Shown: positions 1 through 9,670, counted from the stretch's first letter. The stretch is DNA of 64,000 nucleotides from Shewanella sp. CG12_big_fil_rev_8_21_14_0_65_47_15 (GCF_002783505.1 NZ_PFGL01000002.1:1529-65528), one strand, 5' to 3'. Numbers and translations: made by a program. The notes: generated from the sequence alone by a model not told the origin.

Positions 1-261
1 AGATTGAGTATTCTCTACTCGGCACTCGCTTGTGCAATCGGCGAGCATTGTTTGAGTGGAGCCATTAAGTATAAACCAAGGGCTAATGGCTTCAGTGCTG
101 TTTCTGCAAAATATCTTGAATTCAAATTGATGTCATACGATTGCAGCCTAAGGCTGTGAGCGTCATTTTTATCGGGCTTATCCCATTGGGGGAGGGTAAG
201 TTACGAGATTGATGTTTGCCAATTTAACGGTGTAAACATCTATTTTTTATGAGGTAAAACT

Positions 262-669
262 GTGAAAATACCAAAGATCATTATTTCGGAAATCGATTTA
301 GAAAGACTAGAGCGATTACTAGAGTCACTGCCAGCAAATGCATTCCCAGGGAAAGCGGCATTAGAGGCTGAATTAGACAGGGCCGACATAGTCCCAGCGG
401 CGCAGATGCCTGCCAATGTAGTGACCATGAACTCACAAGTGAAGTTTAGCGTTTCATCCAGTAGTGATACTTTCTGTCTGCGGTTAGTGTATCCCAAGGA
501 TGCTAATGGCGAAGGGACTATCTCGATCCTCGCTCCCGTGGGAAGTGCCTTGCTGGGTTTATCCCAAGGTGATGAAATTGAATGGCCTGGGCCCGGTGGT
601 ACTTTGGTTAAAGTCCGTATTGAAAATATTGTTTATCAACCGGAGCGCAGCGGCGATTTTCACCGCTAA
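262..669 (+). CDS. rnk: Nucleoside diphosphate kinase regulator (Rnk), GreA/GreB C-terminal-like domain
   Basis: 135 aa ORF; resembles Rnk, including the C-terminal 'ILAPVGSALLGLSQGDEIEWPGPGG' segment. Confidence 0.85.
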   Translation: MKIPKIIISEIDLERLERLLESLPANAFPGKAALEAELDRADIVPAAQMPANVVTMNSQVKFSVSSSSDTFCLRLVYPKDANGEGTISILAPVGSALLGLSQGDEIEWPGPGGTLVKVRIENIVYQPERSGDFHR

Positions 670-729
670 TCGACTCAGTGTATGACCCGTTACCTGTGAA
701 GCATGTAGATAAATCTTAATGGAGCAAAG

Positions 730-1230
730 ATGATCACCCAAACCGAACGTTTAATTATTCGCCCATTTACAGAGCAAGATATTGATGCTTTGTTTCTAAT
801 GAACAGCATTCCAGCGATGCTGAAATACATTCCCACTGCCGCTTTTACTTCCCGTGAGCAGGCTGAAGCTTTATTTCACAATGTGATCCTACAGGATTAC
901 CAGCAGCGGGGGTTTGGTCGTTGGGCCGTCGAGCACAAAGCCGATAATAAGGTGATTGGCTTCTGTGGACCTAAGTTTATCCCAGAGTTTAATGAAGTTG
1001 AGCTGGGATACCGATATTTCCCTGAATATTGGGGAATGGGAATTGGCAGCGAAGCGGCACTGGCGGCGCTAAAGGCGTTTCCACAATTCGGGATTGATAA
1101 AACGATAGCATTAATCTTAGAGGGAAACGTGGGCTCTGAAGGTGTGGCTAAACGCGTTGGAATGCACTGGCGTGAGCAGAATGAGTTTATGGGGCACAGG
1201 GTCAATATTTACGCTAAGGTTTTATCGTAG
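730..1230 (+). CDS. GNAT family N-acetyltransferase (RimJ/RimL-like)
   Basis: 'TERLIIRPFTEQDIDALFLMNS' start and 'ELGYRYFPEYWGMGIGSEAA' acetyl-CoA binding-like motif. Confidence 0.88.
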   Translation: MITQTERLIIRPFTEQDIDALFLMNSIPAMLKYIPTAAFTSREQAEALFHNVILQDYQQRGFGRWAVEHKADNKVIGFCGPKFIPEFNEVELGYRYFPEYWGMGIGSEAALAALKAFPQFGIDKTIALILEGNVGSEGVAKRVGMHWREQNEFMGHRVNIYAKVLS

Positions 1231-1251
1231 TAGGTGACAATGTCTTAAATT

Positions 1252-1277
1252 AAAAAACCAGCCTCGGCTGGTTTTTT
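1252..1277. terminator. Bidirectional rho-independent terminator between GNAT gene and fur
   Basis: aaaaaaccagcc-tc-ggctggtttttt hairpin flanked by A and T runs between convergent genes. Confidence 0.85.
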
Positions 1278-1335
1278 GTTATTGAGCGAATAACTGACTA
1301 GCTTATTTCGCGCTTGTTGCGCTAACGAACGTTTG

Positions 1336-1767
1336 TTATTCGTCGTTATGATCGCAGGTATCATTAGTGCAATGGCCATACAAATATAAGCTGTGGTTAG
1401 TGAGCTTAATATTGTGCTTCATGGCGATTTCGTCTTGGCGACGTTCGATAACTTCATCAGAAAACTCAATTACTTTGCCGCAAGATAGGCAAACTAAATG
1501 ATCATGATGGTGCTGGGTCGACAATTCGAATACGGCTTTACCGCTCTCAAAATGGTGGCGAGTGACAATACCGGCATCATCAAATTGGTTTAACACACGG
1601 TAAACTGTCGCTAGACCAATTTCCTCACCTAAATCGAGCAGTTTTTTATATAAGTCTTCTGCACTGATATGTTGGTTTTCAGGTCCTTGCATCAGTTCTA
1701 GGATCTTGACTCGTGGCAGGGTGATTTTCAAACCCGCTTTTTTTAGCGCTTGATTTCCATCTGTCAT
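1336..1767 (-). CDS. fur: Ferric uptake regulator Fur
   Basis: 'ALKKAGLKITLPRVKILELMQ', HHHDHLVCLSCGKVIEF metal site, C-terminal CTNDTCDH. Confidence 0.96.
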   Translation of the reverse strand: MTDGNQALKKAGLKITLPRVKILELMQGPENQHISAEDLYKKLLDLGEEIGLATVYRVLNQFDDAGIVTRHHFESGKAVFELSTQHHHDHLVCLSCGKVIEFSDEVIERRQDEIAMKHNIKLTNHSLYLYGHCTNDTCDHNDE

Positions 1768-2023
1768 TGCTAATCTCTTGATTGCAGAACCAATAGGTTC
1801 ATCCGTGGATAGTGTTAGCCATTATAGGGGCTCAAATTAAAAACTGAAACCTTTGTTCTAGCTTTCTGCACCTATATGCGGATAAATTGTGTCACTGAGT
1901 GCGAAATTGCAATAATTTGCGGCAATTCAAGCATAGTTTTTGTATGGTTATACCAAGAAATAATGTTCACGGCCACAAAAGTCCGTGACAATAGGCATCA
2001 TAATTAAAACTAAAGGAATCGGT

Positions 2024-2758
2024 ATGTACCAGCATATTGTGGTGTTAACTGGCGCAGGGATCTCCGCCGAGTCGGGATTACGTACCTTTCGCGATCAAGA
2101 TGGTCTGTGGGAAGAGCATCATATTGAAGATGTCGCCACACCCGAAGGTTATGAGCGGGATGTCGACTTAGTTGAGCGGTTTTATAATAGCCGTTGGGAG
2201 CAATTGCACAGCGGCAATGTGATGCCTAATGCCGCCCATTTGGCGTTAGCTAGGCTGGAAGCAGAATTTCCTGGGCAATTATTGATCGTCACTCAAAATA
2301 TTGACAATTTGCACGAACGGGCGGGTTCTCGGCGGTTATTACATATGCATGGGGAGTTATCCAAGGGACGCTGCCCGCGTTCCCGGCAAACATTTATCCT
2401 GCGTGAGCCTTTTGGTCCAGAAAATTGCTGCACTTGCTGTATTCCTGCCCAAAGGTTACGCCCCCATGTTGTGTGGTTCGGGGAAATGCCCCTAGGTATG
2501 GATAGAATTCACGAGGCGCTCGATAACTGTGATTTATTTATCGCGATTGGCACTTCTGGCACGGTTTATCCCGCGGCGGGCTTTGTCGATTCGGCTAATC
2601 ACCACGGTGCGCAAACGGTCGAAGTGAACTTACTCATCCCCGATAGGCACAGCCAATTCCAATATCATTTAACGGGTAGGGCGGGGGAGTTAGTGCCTAA
2701 ATTGGTCGAAACTATCCTAGCTAGGCAAGTTATTAGTAGTGATTTGGCGGCTGTATGA
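2024..2758 (+). CDS. cobB: NAD-dependent protein deacylase, sirtuin (CobB)
   Basis: GAGISAESGLRTFR, TQNIDNLHERAG, RPHVVWFGEMPLGMD motifs; ORF track starts at 1985 but ATG 2024 has an upstream AAAGGA and fits CobB length. Confidence 0.92.
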   Translation: MYQHIVVLTGAGISAESGLRTFRDQDGLWEEHHIEDVATPEGYERDVDLVERFYNSRWEQLHSGNVMPNAAHLALARLEAEFPGQLLIVTQNIDNLHERAGSRRLLHMHGELSKGRCPRSRQTFILREPFGPENCCTCCIPAQRLRPHVVWFGEMPLGMDRIHEALDNCDLFIAIGTSGTVYPAAGFVDSANHHGAQTVEVNLLIPDRHSQFQYHLTGRAGELVPKLVETILARQVISSDLAAV

Positions 2759-3204
2759 GTCAAAAACTTGCCATTATCATGCGGGGATTACCTGGGAGTG
2801 GTAAATCCCATTGGATTGAGGAGTATATAGCAGCCTTGCCTTTGGAAGTGGGTTTTCGCCTTCGAAGGCAGGGGATTTTTTCCACGGATCATTTTTTTTA
2901 CCAAGGGGGTGAATATCGATTCGATGCGAAAAAACTGTCCGAATATCATCAACGAAATCTGACCGCATTTATCCAAGCGTTGGCCTTAGAAGAACCCATA
3001 ATTATTTGCGACAATACCAACCTTTGCCATTGGGAGTATATGGCCTATGAGGCGGCGGCCAAAGCGCTCGGCTATCAAGTGCGTATTGTGCTTGTAGGCG
3101 AACCATTAGATCCTGTTCACCAAAAACTGTGCGCGGAGCGCAATCGGCATCAAGTGCCTTTGAGTCAAATACAACGCATGGCAAGGTTGTTTGAGGCTTT
3201 TTAA
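2755..3204 (+). CDS. P-loop ATP-binding protein (AAA_33 / zeta-toxin/NEDD4BP2-like kinase fold)
   Basis: Walker A 'MRGLPGSGKSHWIEEY'; 4-bp ATGA overlap with cobB. Confidence 0.75.
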   Translation: MSQKLAIIMRGLPGSGKSHWIEEYIAALPLEVGFRLRRQGIFSTDHFFYQGGEYRFDAKKLSEYHQRNLTAFIQALALEEPIIICDNTNLCHWEYMAYEAAAKALGYQVRIVLVGEPLDPVHQKLCAERNRHQVPLSQIQRMARLFEAF

Positions 3205-3389
3205 TTTCCTTTGTTTGTCATCTTGTGGCGTTATCTTCTGTTTTCAAAGATCAAGTTCTAAGTCAAATGCCTTAAACTTATGTTTAAGGTAAATGCGTTA
3301 AGCAAGAGTTGCATAAGCTTGATCTTAATGACAGTTTCCCATTGATTTGTCGATTATAATACGGCGAGTCGGTTCCTCTGGAGTGTATC

Positions 3390-3752
3390 TTGTTAACGAA
3401 ACTGCTGCTCACGCTCGCCGTGATCATTATGGTGATTTTGCTGCTCGCTAAGCGTAAACCAAGCGCGATTCGAGAGCCATTGCCAAGTACATCTGTGTCA
3501 CCGAGCCTATGGCGCCGTTATGGGATTAGTGGGGCATTTTTGCTACTGGGGCTTTGCCTTTTAAGCTACAGTGTGTGGTACTGGCGCGATCAGCATAAAG
3601 TGGTGACTGTGACGATAGTGTCGCCATCCGGCGGGAATTTTGGCGTTTATCATGCACGTAAAGGCGATATCTCAGAAACTAAGATGGTCACGGTTGAGGG
3701 GGTGCATATTCGTTTTTCTAATGCGGAGCGGTTGGAGATCCTCGAAGATTAA
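3390..3752 (+). CDS. Hypothetical inner-membrane protein (two predicted TM segments)
   Basis: TTG start; hydrophobic segments 'LLLTLAVIIMVILLLA' and 'GAFLLLGLCLLSYSVWYW'; TATAAT about 35 bp upstream. Confidence 0.6.
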   Translation: MLTKLLLTLAVIIMVILLLAKRKPSAIREPLPSTSVSPSLWRRYGISGAFLLLGLCLLSYSVWYWRDQHKVVTVTIVSPSGGNFGVYHARKGDISETKMVTVEGVHIRFSNAERLEILED

Positions 3753-3877
3753 GGCAGATTTATTTTATGAATTTATCTCTCCCGCCTTTTCATTACCAAC
3801 TTATGCGGTAAACTAGCGACAATTTTTTAGCCTGCACTTAAGTGGACTTTTTGCTTAAGTTTTTTTCAGGAGGACAA

Positions 3878-4825
3878 ATGATTACTGCTTATGTCTACGA
3901 AAACCGTCGCCTCACTGTGACCGAAATCAACATTCAAGACAGTATTCCGACGTCGACCATTTGGTTGGATCTTTATAAACCTGATGATGCAGAGCGAGAA
4001 TGGTTAAGTCACTTTTCCGTTGAAGAAGTGCCAGACGAAGAAGATATCAACGAGATTGAGGCCTCGGCACGTTTCTATCAAAACAGCGATGGCCTACATA
4101 TCAATTCCTTATTCCCCCAGCGCGTCGGGCAAGATGTGCGTGGCGTTAACGTCTCCTTTAACCTGCGGGCTAATTTTTTACTGACCATACGTGAAGAAGA
4201 TGTCGGGCTTATCCGTCTGCTGCGCAACTATTTGCGCTTAGGTCGACTCGAAGTGTCGACGCCGCAGGAGTTGTTTCTCGAACTGTTTAACCTGAAAGTG
4301 GATTATCTGTCTGACTTAATTGAAGATGTTTATACAGTGCTCGAAAATGTCGGTGAGCAAGTCTTCGATAATGATGAATTGGACGATGTGTTTAAGCTCA
4401 TTACCCTACAGGAAGACTCGAACGGTAAGATCCGTTTGAGTTTGCTCGATACCCAACGTTCACTGCGTTATATGCAGCGTTATTACCGTGGACAACTTTC
4501 CGATGAACACCTTAAAGATCTGCGGGAAATGTTGTCGGATATCGAATCCCTAATGCCCCACAGCCAGTTTATTTTCGATAAGTTGAACTTCCTACTCGAT
4601 GCGGCTATGGGTTTTAGCGGTCTACAACAGAATAAAATTATTAAAATTTTCTCGGTCGCGGCCGTGGTGTTTCTGCCACCGACACTCATTGCCAGCAGTT
4701 ATGGGATGAACTTTGGCAGTATGCCGGAGCTTGAGTGGCAGTACGGTTATCCTATGGCGATTTTAATGATGTTAGCCAGTGCGGCGGGGACTTACTTTTT
4801 CTTTAAGCGTAAGCATTGGCTGTAA
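3878..4825 (+). CDS. CorA-family magnesium/divalent cation transporter
   Basis: 'YGMNFGSMPELEWQYGYP' (CorA GMN signature) with two C-terminal TM helices; ATG 3878 preceded by AGGAGGA; the track start at 3842 is probably too far upstream. Confidence 0.9.
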   Translation: MITAYVYENRRLTVTEINIQDSIPTSTIWLDLYKPDDAEREWLSHFSVEEVPDEEDINEIEASARFYQNSDGLHINSLFPQRVGQDVRGVNVSFNLRANFLLTIREEDVGLIRLLRNYLRLGRLEVSTPQELFLELFNLKVDYLSDLIEDVYTVLENVGEQVFDNDELDDVFKLITLQEDSNGKIRLSLLDTQRSLRYMQRYYRGQLSDEHLKDLREMLSDIESLMPHSQFIFDKLNFLLDAAMGFSGLQQNKIIKIFSVAAVVFLPPTLIASSYGMNFGSMPELEWQYGYPMAILMMLASAAGTYFFFKRKHWL

Positions 4826-4858
4826 TCGGCCAATTTGATTTAATCGCAAAGTATTAGC

Positions 4859-4886
4859 AAAAAGCCGGAGTCTCTCCGGCTTTTTC
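4859..4886. terminator. Bidirectional terminator between CorA-like and HD-GYP genes
   Basis: aaaaagccggag-tct-ctccggcttttt hairpin. Confidence 0.85.
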
Positions 4887-4895
4887 ATTGGCGAT

Positions 4896-6158
4896 TTATT
4901 TACGGCTATCGCCGCCAAAATAATAGCTAACACGTTCTCGGGGATTAAGGTATTCATGTACTTTATCCGGGAGGGCCGCCGGGGGAAGGCAGCGCACAAT
5001 ACTAATGCCCTCGACTTCAAGATCGACAATCGGGGCCTGATCCTTAGGCACCAGCGCATCATATACGAGGATTTTTGGGCTGAGTAGTTTCTGTAAGTTA
5101 ACCGACATCACCATGGCATATTGTCCGCTCGACAGTTCTACCACACTGCCAGGGGGATAGATGCCGAGCATCTTGATCATCTTACCTATATATTCCTGAT
5201 TCAACTTGGTTTTGTACTGTTTATACAAATAGCCTAAGGCTGCGTAAGGCATGCGAGCCTTGCCCTGTTGGTTGGGATAACAGAGGGCGTCGTATTCATT
5301 TACGACGGCCAAAAGTTGCGATATTTTATCCAGCGCATCTTCTTTTAATCCCTTAGGATAACCACTGCCATCGAGGAACTCATGGTGATTGGTGATTGCG
5401 GGTAACGCCGCCTGGGGGAAGTTATCGGCCAGTTTGAGTAGCTCAATGCCCAGCAGTGGATGTTGCTTGATAAAATTCAGCTCTGGTGTTGACCAAGGGG
5501 TGGATTTTTTCAGGATTTGTGGGGGAACTTTTAACTTGCCCACATCATGGAACAAGGCACTTAAGCCTATCGCTTCTATCTCACTGCGCTCCCATTCCAT
5601 TTCTTTGGCAATGAGCATAGAGAGGATGGCGACATTTAACGAGTGGTAATAAATACTCTCATCCTGCTTGGCATCACTCATTAAGTGCAGCACTAGGTTA
5701 TCTGAGGTCAACAACTGCTCGACCATACTGTGGACTAAGAGCTTAGCATCGTCCACCGCATTCAAGGGGCGATTGCGCAGCTTTGAGATAAGGCTGCGCA
5801 TCATGGCCACAGAGCGGGTAAAGTTCTGCTCGGTTTTGTGGATATCGCGGCGCAACTTTTTTTGCACTTCAATTTGTTCGGCCTTGTATAGATCCATGTC
5901 GTTTTTAAGCACATTGATTTCAGGGCTTGGCGGCAGTTTGATGGGATTAATGGCTTCGGCATTCAGCGGAGCCACTTCACTGCGCTCAAGATCGACAATG
6001 ACATGCTCAATACCTAAGCTTTTGATTAACTCGATTTGTGCAGCTTGTTTGATGTGAAAACTACTAAATAAAAAGGGATGATCCTTCCAGGCCACGGGCA
6101 AACGGACAAAGTTGCCGACCTGCAATTGGTGAACTGAGACTTTACAGCTTTTTTTCAT
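4896..6158 (-). CDS. DUF3391-HD-GYP domain protein, putative c-di-GMP phosphodiesterase
   Basis: 'LFHDVGKLKVPPQIL', 'HPLLGIELL', 'NHHEFLDGSGYPKGL' HD-GYP signatures; N-terminal 'VSVHQLQVGNFVRLP' DUF3391-like. Confidence 0.92.
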   Translation of the reverse strand: MKKSCKVSVHQLQVGNFVRLPVAWKDHPFLFSSFHIKQAAQIELIKSLGIEHVIVDLERSEVAPLNAEAINPIKLPPSPEINVLKNDMDLYKAEQIEVQKKLRRDIHKTEQNFTRSVAMMRSLISKLRNRPLNAVDDAKLLVHSMVEQLLTSDNLVLHLMSDAKQDESIYYHSLNVAILSMLIAKEMEWERSEIEAIGLSALFHDVGKLKVPPQILKKSTPWSTPELNFIKQHPLLGIELLKLADNFPQAALPAITNHHEFLDGSGYPKGLKEDALDKISQLLAVVNEYDALCYPNQQGKARMPYAALGYLYKQYKTKLNQEYIGKMIKMLGIYPPGSVVELSSGQYAMVMSVNLQKLLSPKILVYDALVPKDQAPIVDLEVEGISIVRCLPPAALPDKVHEYLNPRERVSYYFGGDSRK

Positions 6159-6273
6159 ATTGTTGTTATCGTGAAGGCAATCGCGTTATTTTAAATCAAT
6201 GATGCAGCTTTACAATTACTTAACTAACATGTCAGCATAGTAAGAGTAGCAATAGCCACACCATTGAGTATGT

Positions 6274-6969
6274 ATGGACTTTATTGAAGTATACCCTAAT
6301 GCGTTGCCAGATGACCTGTGTAACCGTCTCATTTTAGCATTTGATCAACATGCCGGTGTTGTCGATGGACAAACAGGAAATGGTGTCGATCCTGAGAAAA
6401 AAATCAGCCGTGATTTAACCTTAGATAATTTTGCCGATCTACAACCCCTAAAAAATGAGCTGTTAGGCTATACCCTAAAAGGGACGGTAGATTATTTTAC
6501 TCAATATGCGATGGCGCTAATGGGCGCGGTAGCGGTATCTGTCAGTGATGAACAAGGGCAAGCCGTCACGTTAACGCCCAGTAATTTTGAACGTCTTGGT
6601 CAGCCCAGAGCCGAAGCCTTAGTAAAGTATTTATACCGCAGTGGCAGTATCAATATTCAAAAATATCAGCGTAATAAAGGCGGTTATCCCCATTGGCATT
6701 CGGAGCAATTTCCGCAAAACGGCCATAACGAAGCGCTGCACCGTGTGGTGCTTTATATGTTTTATTTGAACGATGTGGAAGAGGGCGGCGAAACTGAGTT
6801 TTATTATCAGCAGCGCAAAATCTCACCGAAGAAAGGCACTATGGTGATAGCCCCAGCCAGTTTTACCCATTCCCACCGTGGCAATATGCCCAAAAGTAAT
6901 GATAAATACATAGCGACCTCTTGGGTGATGTTTAACCGCGCGGAGCAGTTATACGCGGCCATGGCGTGA
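6274..6969 (+). CDS. 2OG-Fe(II) oxygenase (prolyl 4-hydroxylase-like)
   Basis: 'YPHWHSEQFP...HRVVLYMFYLNDVEEGGETEFYYQQRKISPKKGTMVIAPASFTHSHRG' P4Hc-like fold motifs. Confidence 0.85.
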   Translation: MDFIEVYPNALPDDLCNRLILAFDQHAGVVDGQTGNGVDPEKKISRDLTLDNFADLQPLKNELLGYTLKGTVDYFTQYAMALMGAVAVSVSDEQGQAVTLTPSNFERLGQPRAEALVKYLYRSGSINIQKYQRNKGGYPHWHSEQFPQNGHNEALHRVVLYMFYLNDVEEGGETEFYYQQRKISPKKGTMVIAPASFTHSHRGNMPKSNDKYIATSWVMFNRAEQLYAAMA

Positions 6970-6979
6970 AAATAAGGGC

Positions 6980-7004
6980 TATCCCTGTCGGCTAGACAGG
7001 GATA
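6980..7004. terminator. Hairpin at convergent gene ends (overlaps the histidine kinase stop codon)
   Basis: tatccctgtc-ggcta-gacagggata perfect 10-bp arms; weak T-run. Confidence 0.5.
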
Positions 7005-8341
7005 CGTATCCTAAAACGTGCCCCTTCTAAGTGGCTTTCTTCAATGCTAAGACTGCCACCGTAACTGTTGACGATTTCATCGCATACCGCTAAACCAATG
7101 CCTTGACCTGGGGATTGAGTGTCGGCGCGAACCCCTCGCTGAATGATCTTTTGGCGTAGGCTTTCTTCAACGCCCGGTCCATCATCCTCAACGATTAACT
7201 CAAATTCCCCCCGTTCATTAAATCGAGCACTCACTTGTACCCGGCTGATGCAGAGGCGAAAGGCATTTTCCATTAAGTTGCCGCACAGTTCCATTAGATC
7301 GCCTTTATTGCCTGGAAACAACAAGCTAGTGGGTATTTTGGCGCTAAATTGCACTTTTTTATCCCGGTAAATTTTAAATAACATTTGAGCTAGTTGATCT
7401 ACTAGGGGGGCAATGGCGGTGTGTTCCTGCTTTAACCCCTGGCGACCTAACATGGCGCGTTTGAGTTGATATTTAACTAATTGATCCATTTGGCTTATCT
7501 GCTCCATAATTTTCTCATTGGCAGATTGCTTATTCAAACTGGTATCGTCGGTGATCGCATGGACTGCCGCAAGACGTGTCTTAAGGCTATGGGCGAGGTC
7601 ATTCATGGCATTTTGATAGCGTTGTTGCTGGGCACTCGATTGTTGCAACATTTGGTTGAGTGCTTGGGTTACACCTTCGAGTTCCACGGGATAGCCTTCG
7701 GAGAGCGACCTACTCTTGCCCTGATTAATTGATTGCAGCTCATTTTGCATCCGAACCAGTGGACGCATTCCCCAATAAGCCGCACTGACCAGCAGTATCA
7801 ACGCGAGCGCAAGCACCATGGCTAAGCGAATATAGGTGCGCTTACTGAATTTACTGTATTCCTGTTCGAGTTTGGCGGCATCCTTCATCACTAGCAGGTT
7901 GTAATGCACCCCCGCGATTTCCACCGCGAGTAAGTACACAAAGTAGCCCCTGTCATCGGACAAGGTTAAGTAATAGGGCGGAGAATCGTTGCGAATTTCG
8001 TTAAAACGCTCACAGGTGTCAAATAAGCCACGGTCAACGGCAAGGGAGGATGTCCAGACTTGCTTAAATTTTTCATCACAGCTGGCAATCACGTAGCGTT
8101 CTTGTTTGTTATTCTCCTCTAGCCATGCGCTCGTATCGGGGATCAGATCGTGTTCCCGTAATTCAGCGGCAACTTGAGGTATTTCTGCGATCAACTGGGC
8201 GGTTTCTTCATTGTAACTATTTTGCGCATGCAGAATGTTGACCATCCACGCAAGACCGAAACCCACTAAGGTGATAATCGATAGTGAGGTGAGAAACATC
8301 CGCGTGAGCAGACGTTTCTTAAATTTTAATTTTAGTTGCAT
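6992..8341 (-). CDS. PhoQ-like sensor histidine kinase
   Basis: TM-periplasmic-TM architecture, H-box 'NDLAHSLKTRLAAVHA', 'ELCGNLMENAFR' N-box, 'IVEDDGPGV' and 'GQGIGLAVCDEIV' ATPase motifs; overlaps the response regulator gene. Confidence 0.9.
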   Translation of the reverse strand: MQLKLKFKKRLLTRMFLTSLSIITLVGFGLAWMVNILHAQNSYNEETAQLIAEIPQVAAELREHDLIPDTSAWLEENNKQERYVIASCDEKFKQVWTSSLAVDRGLFDTCERFNEIRNDSPPYYLTLSDDRGYFVYLLAVEIAGVHYNLLVMKDAAKLEQEYSKFSKRTYIRLAMVLALALILLVSAAYWGMRPLVRMQNELQSINQGKSRSLSEGYPVELEGVTQALNQMLQQSSAQQQRYQNAMNDLAHSLKTRLAAVHAITDDTSLNKQSANEKIMEQISQMDQLVKYQLKRAMLGRQGLKQEHTAIAPLVDQLAQMLFKIYRDKKVQFSAKIPTSLLFPGNKGDLMELCGNLMENAFRLCISRVQVSARFNERGEFELIVEDDGPGVEESLRQKIIQRGVRADTQSPGQGIGLAVCDEIVNSYGGSLSIEESHLEGARFRIRIPV

Positions 8342-9015
8342 GGCAGATTGAATTTATATCCTTGGCCACGAATGGTGACTATGGGATTATCTATCCCATC
8401 ACGGGTGAGTTTTTTGCGAAGACGACTGACCATGACTTCGATGGTGTTAGGATCGCCTTCTTTATCGCCATAAATGACATCGAGTAGTCGTTGTTTAGCG
8501 ACGACTTCGTGGCAATGGCGCATTAAGTATTCGAGAATTAAGTATTCGAAGGCGGTGACTTCCATGACTTCTTCACCTAGGCTCACTTGTTTTGCGGCGA
8601 GATCGAGCTTGAGTTCACCGCTGGTAATTACAGGTTTAACAAATCCTGCACTACGGCGTACTAAAGCATCGAGTCTGGCGACGAGTTCTTCTTTTTGAAA
8701 AGGTTTCACTAAGTAGTCGTCGGCACCCGCATTCAGGCCTTCCACTTTATCTTGCCAATTTACCCGGGCAGTTAAGATGAGTATGGGCGCTTTAAGTCCC
8801 GCTTCTCGAAGCTGTTGGATCAGACTAATGCCGTCTTGATCGGGTAGGCCTAGATCCACAATGGCGACATCGATAGGATAATTTGTCGCTTGATAAAATC
8901 CTTCCTTGGCGGTAAGGGCGACTTGCACTTGATTGCCTAAATCGCTTAATTGTACTTTCAGATGGTGGGATAAAATAAGATCATCTTCAACAACCAAAAT
9001 TCTCATAGTGCTCAT
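8332..9015 (-). CDS. phoP: OmpR/PhoB-family response regulator, PhoP-like
   Basis: 'MRILVVEDDLILSHHL', 'VAIVDLGLPDQDGI', 'LTARVNWQDKVEGLNAGADDYLVKPF', winged-helix C-terminus. Confidence 0.87.
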   Translation of the reverse strand: MSTMRILVVEDDLILSHHLKVQLSDLGNQVQVALTAKEGFYQATNYPIDVAIVDLGLPDQDGISLIQQLREAGLKAPILILTARVNWQDKVEGLNAGADDYLVKPFQKEELVARLDALVRRSAGFVKPVITSGELKLDLAAKQVSLGEEVMEVTAFEYLILEYLMRHCHEVVAKQRLLDVIYGDKEGDPNTIEVMVSRLRKKLTRDGIDNPIVTIRGQGYKFNLPCN

Positions 9016-9169
9016 GCCTCTAAGTCGATTAGGCCCAGTTTACGCAAATTATCCGACAGGACCAAATATTGTCTTATCATATTCTAGATGAACTTAACCT
9101 TTGCTGACCAAGCAAATCCAGTGATTAAAATAAAAACTAATATCTTGTCTTAAAAGGCATTTGACGACT

Positions 9170-9529
9170 TTATCGTATAGGCGATGAACGCCAGCGGGAG
9201 TTTTGCACTCTCAAGCGTAATATTCCATTCCCACACAATATGGAACCTAAGGTAAAGAGTATGACGCTACCCATAATGGCAGCCAATCTTATCCAAGGCA
9301 TTTCATGGGCAATACGCATTTGAATGGTTTCTATGATGGTCACACCCCAAACGGCAAATAGACAGATAAAGAGTACAACTTGTAATAACCGGATAACGAG
9401 GTTGTGTTTGATCAAGATGCTGAGGGGCGCTAATGCGAAGATGCCAGTCAAATACACTTGGTCATAACGCAAAAAGTGGGCGCTCAATAACCAATACGCT
9501 GCGATTATCCAGATTGTTCTCCACCACAT
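9170..9529 (-). CDS. Hypothetical small membrane protein
   Basis: 119 aa with several hydrophobic segments; no recognised family. Confidence 0.55.
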   Translation of the reverse strand: MWWRTIWIIAAYWLLSAHFLRYDQVYLTGIFALAPLSILIKHNLVIRLLQVVLFICLFAVWGVTIIETIQMRIAHEMPWIRLAAIMGSVILFTLGSILCGNGILRLRVQNSRWRSSPIR

Positions 9530-9640
9530 AGTCTCTCCTCATCTTTGGATCAGTATAGTGTGCTAATGTAGCGAAAAATAAAGTCACATTCTATTGGCAT
9601 GTTCACAGATTTTAACATCACTATTAAGTTCGTCACCAAG

Positions 9641-9670
9641 ATAAACGCCCAGCCAATGCTGGGCGTTTAT
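9641..9670. terminator. Terminator downstream of DAACS symporter gene
   Basis: ataaacgcccagc-caat-gctgggcgtttat hairpin. Confidence 0.75.

Noticed and set aside
240-741. Short alternative ORFs (240-497 -, 500-685 +, 559-741 -) around rnk
   Set aside because: They overlap the convincing Rnk reading frame and lack motif support.
897-1205. Antisense ORF of 102 aa within the GNAT gene
   Set aside because: Lies fully opposite a convincing GNAT coding sequence, has low-complexity composition and no recognisable motif; treated as a spurious shadow ORF.
4772-5062. 96 aa minus-strand ORF overlapping the CorA-like and HD-GYP gene ends
   Set aside because: Out of frame with the HD-GYP protein, crosses the bidirectional terminator, and has no motif.
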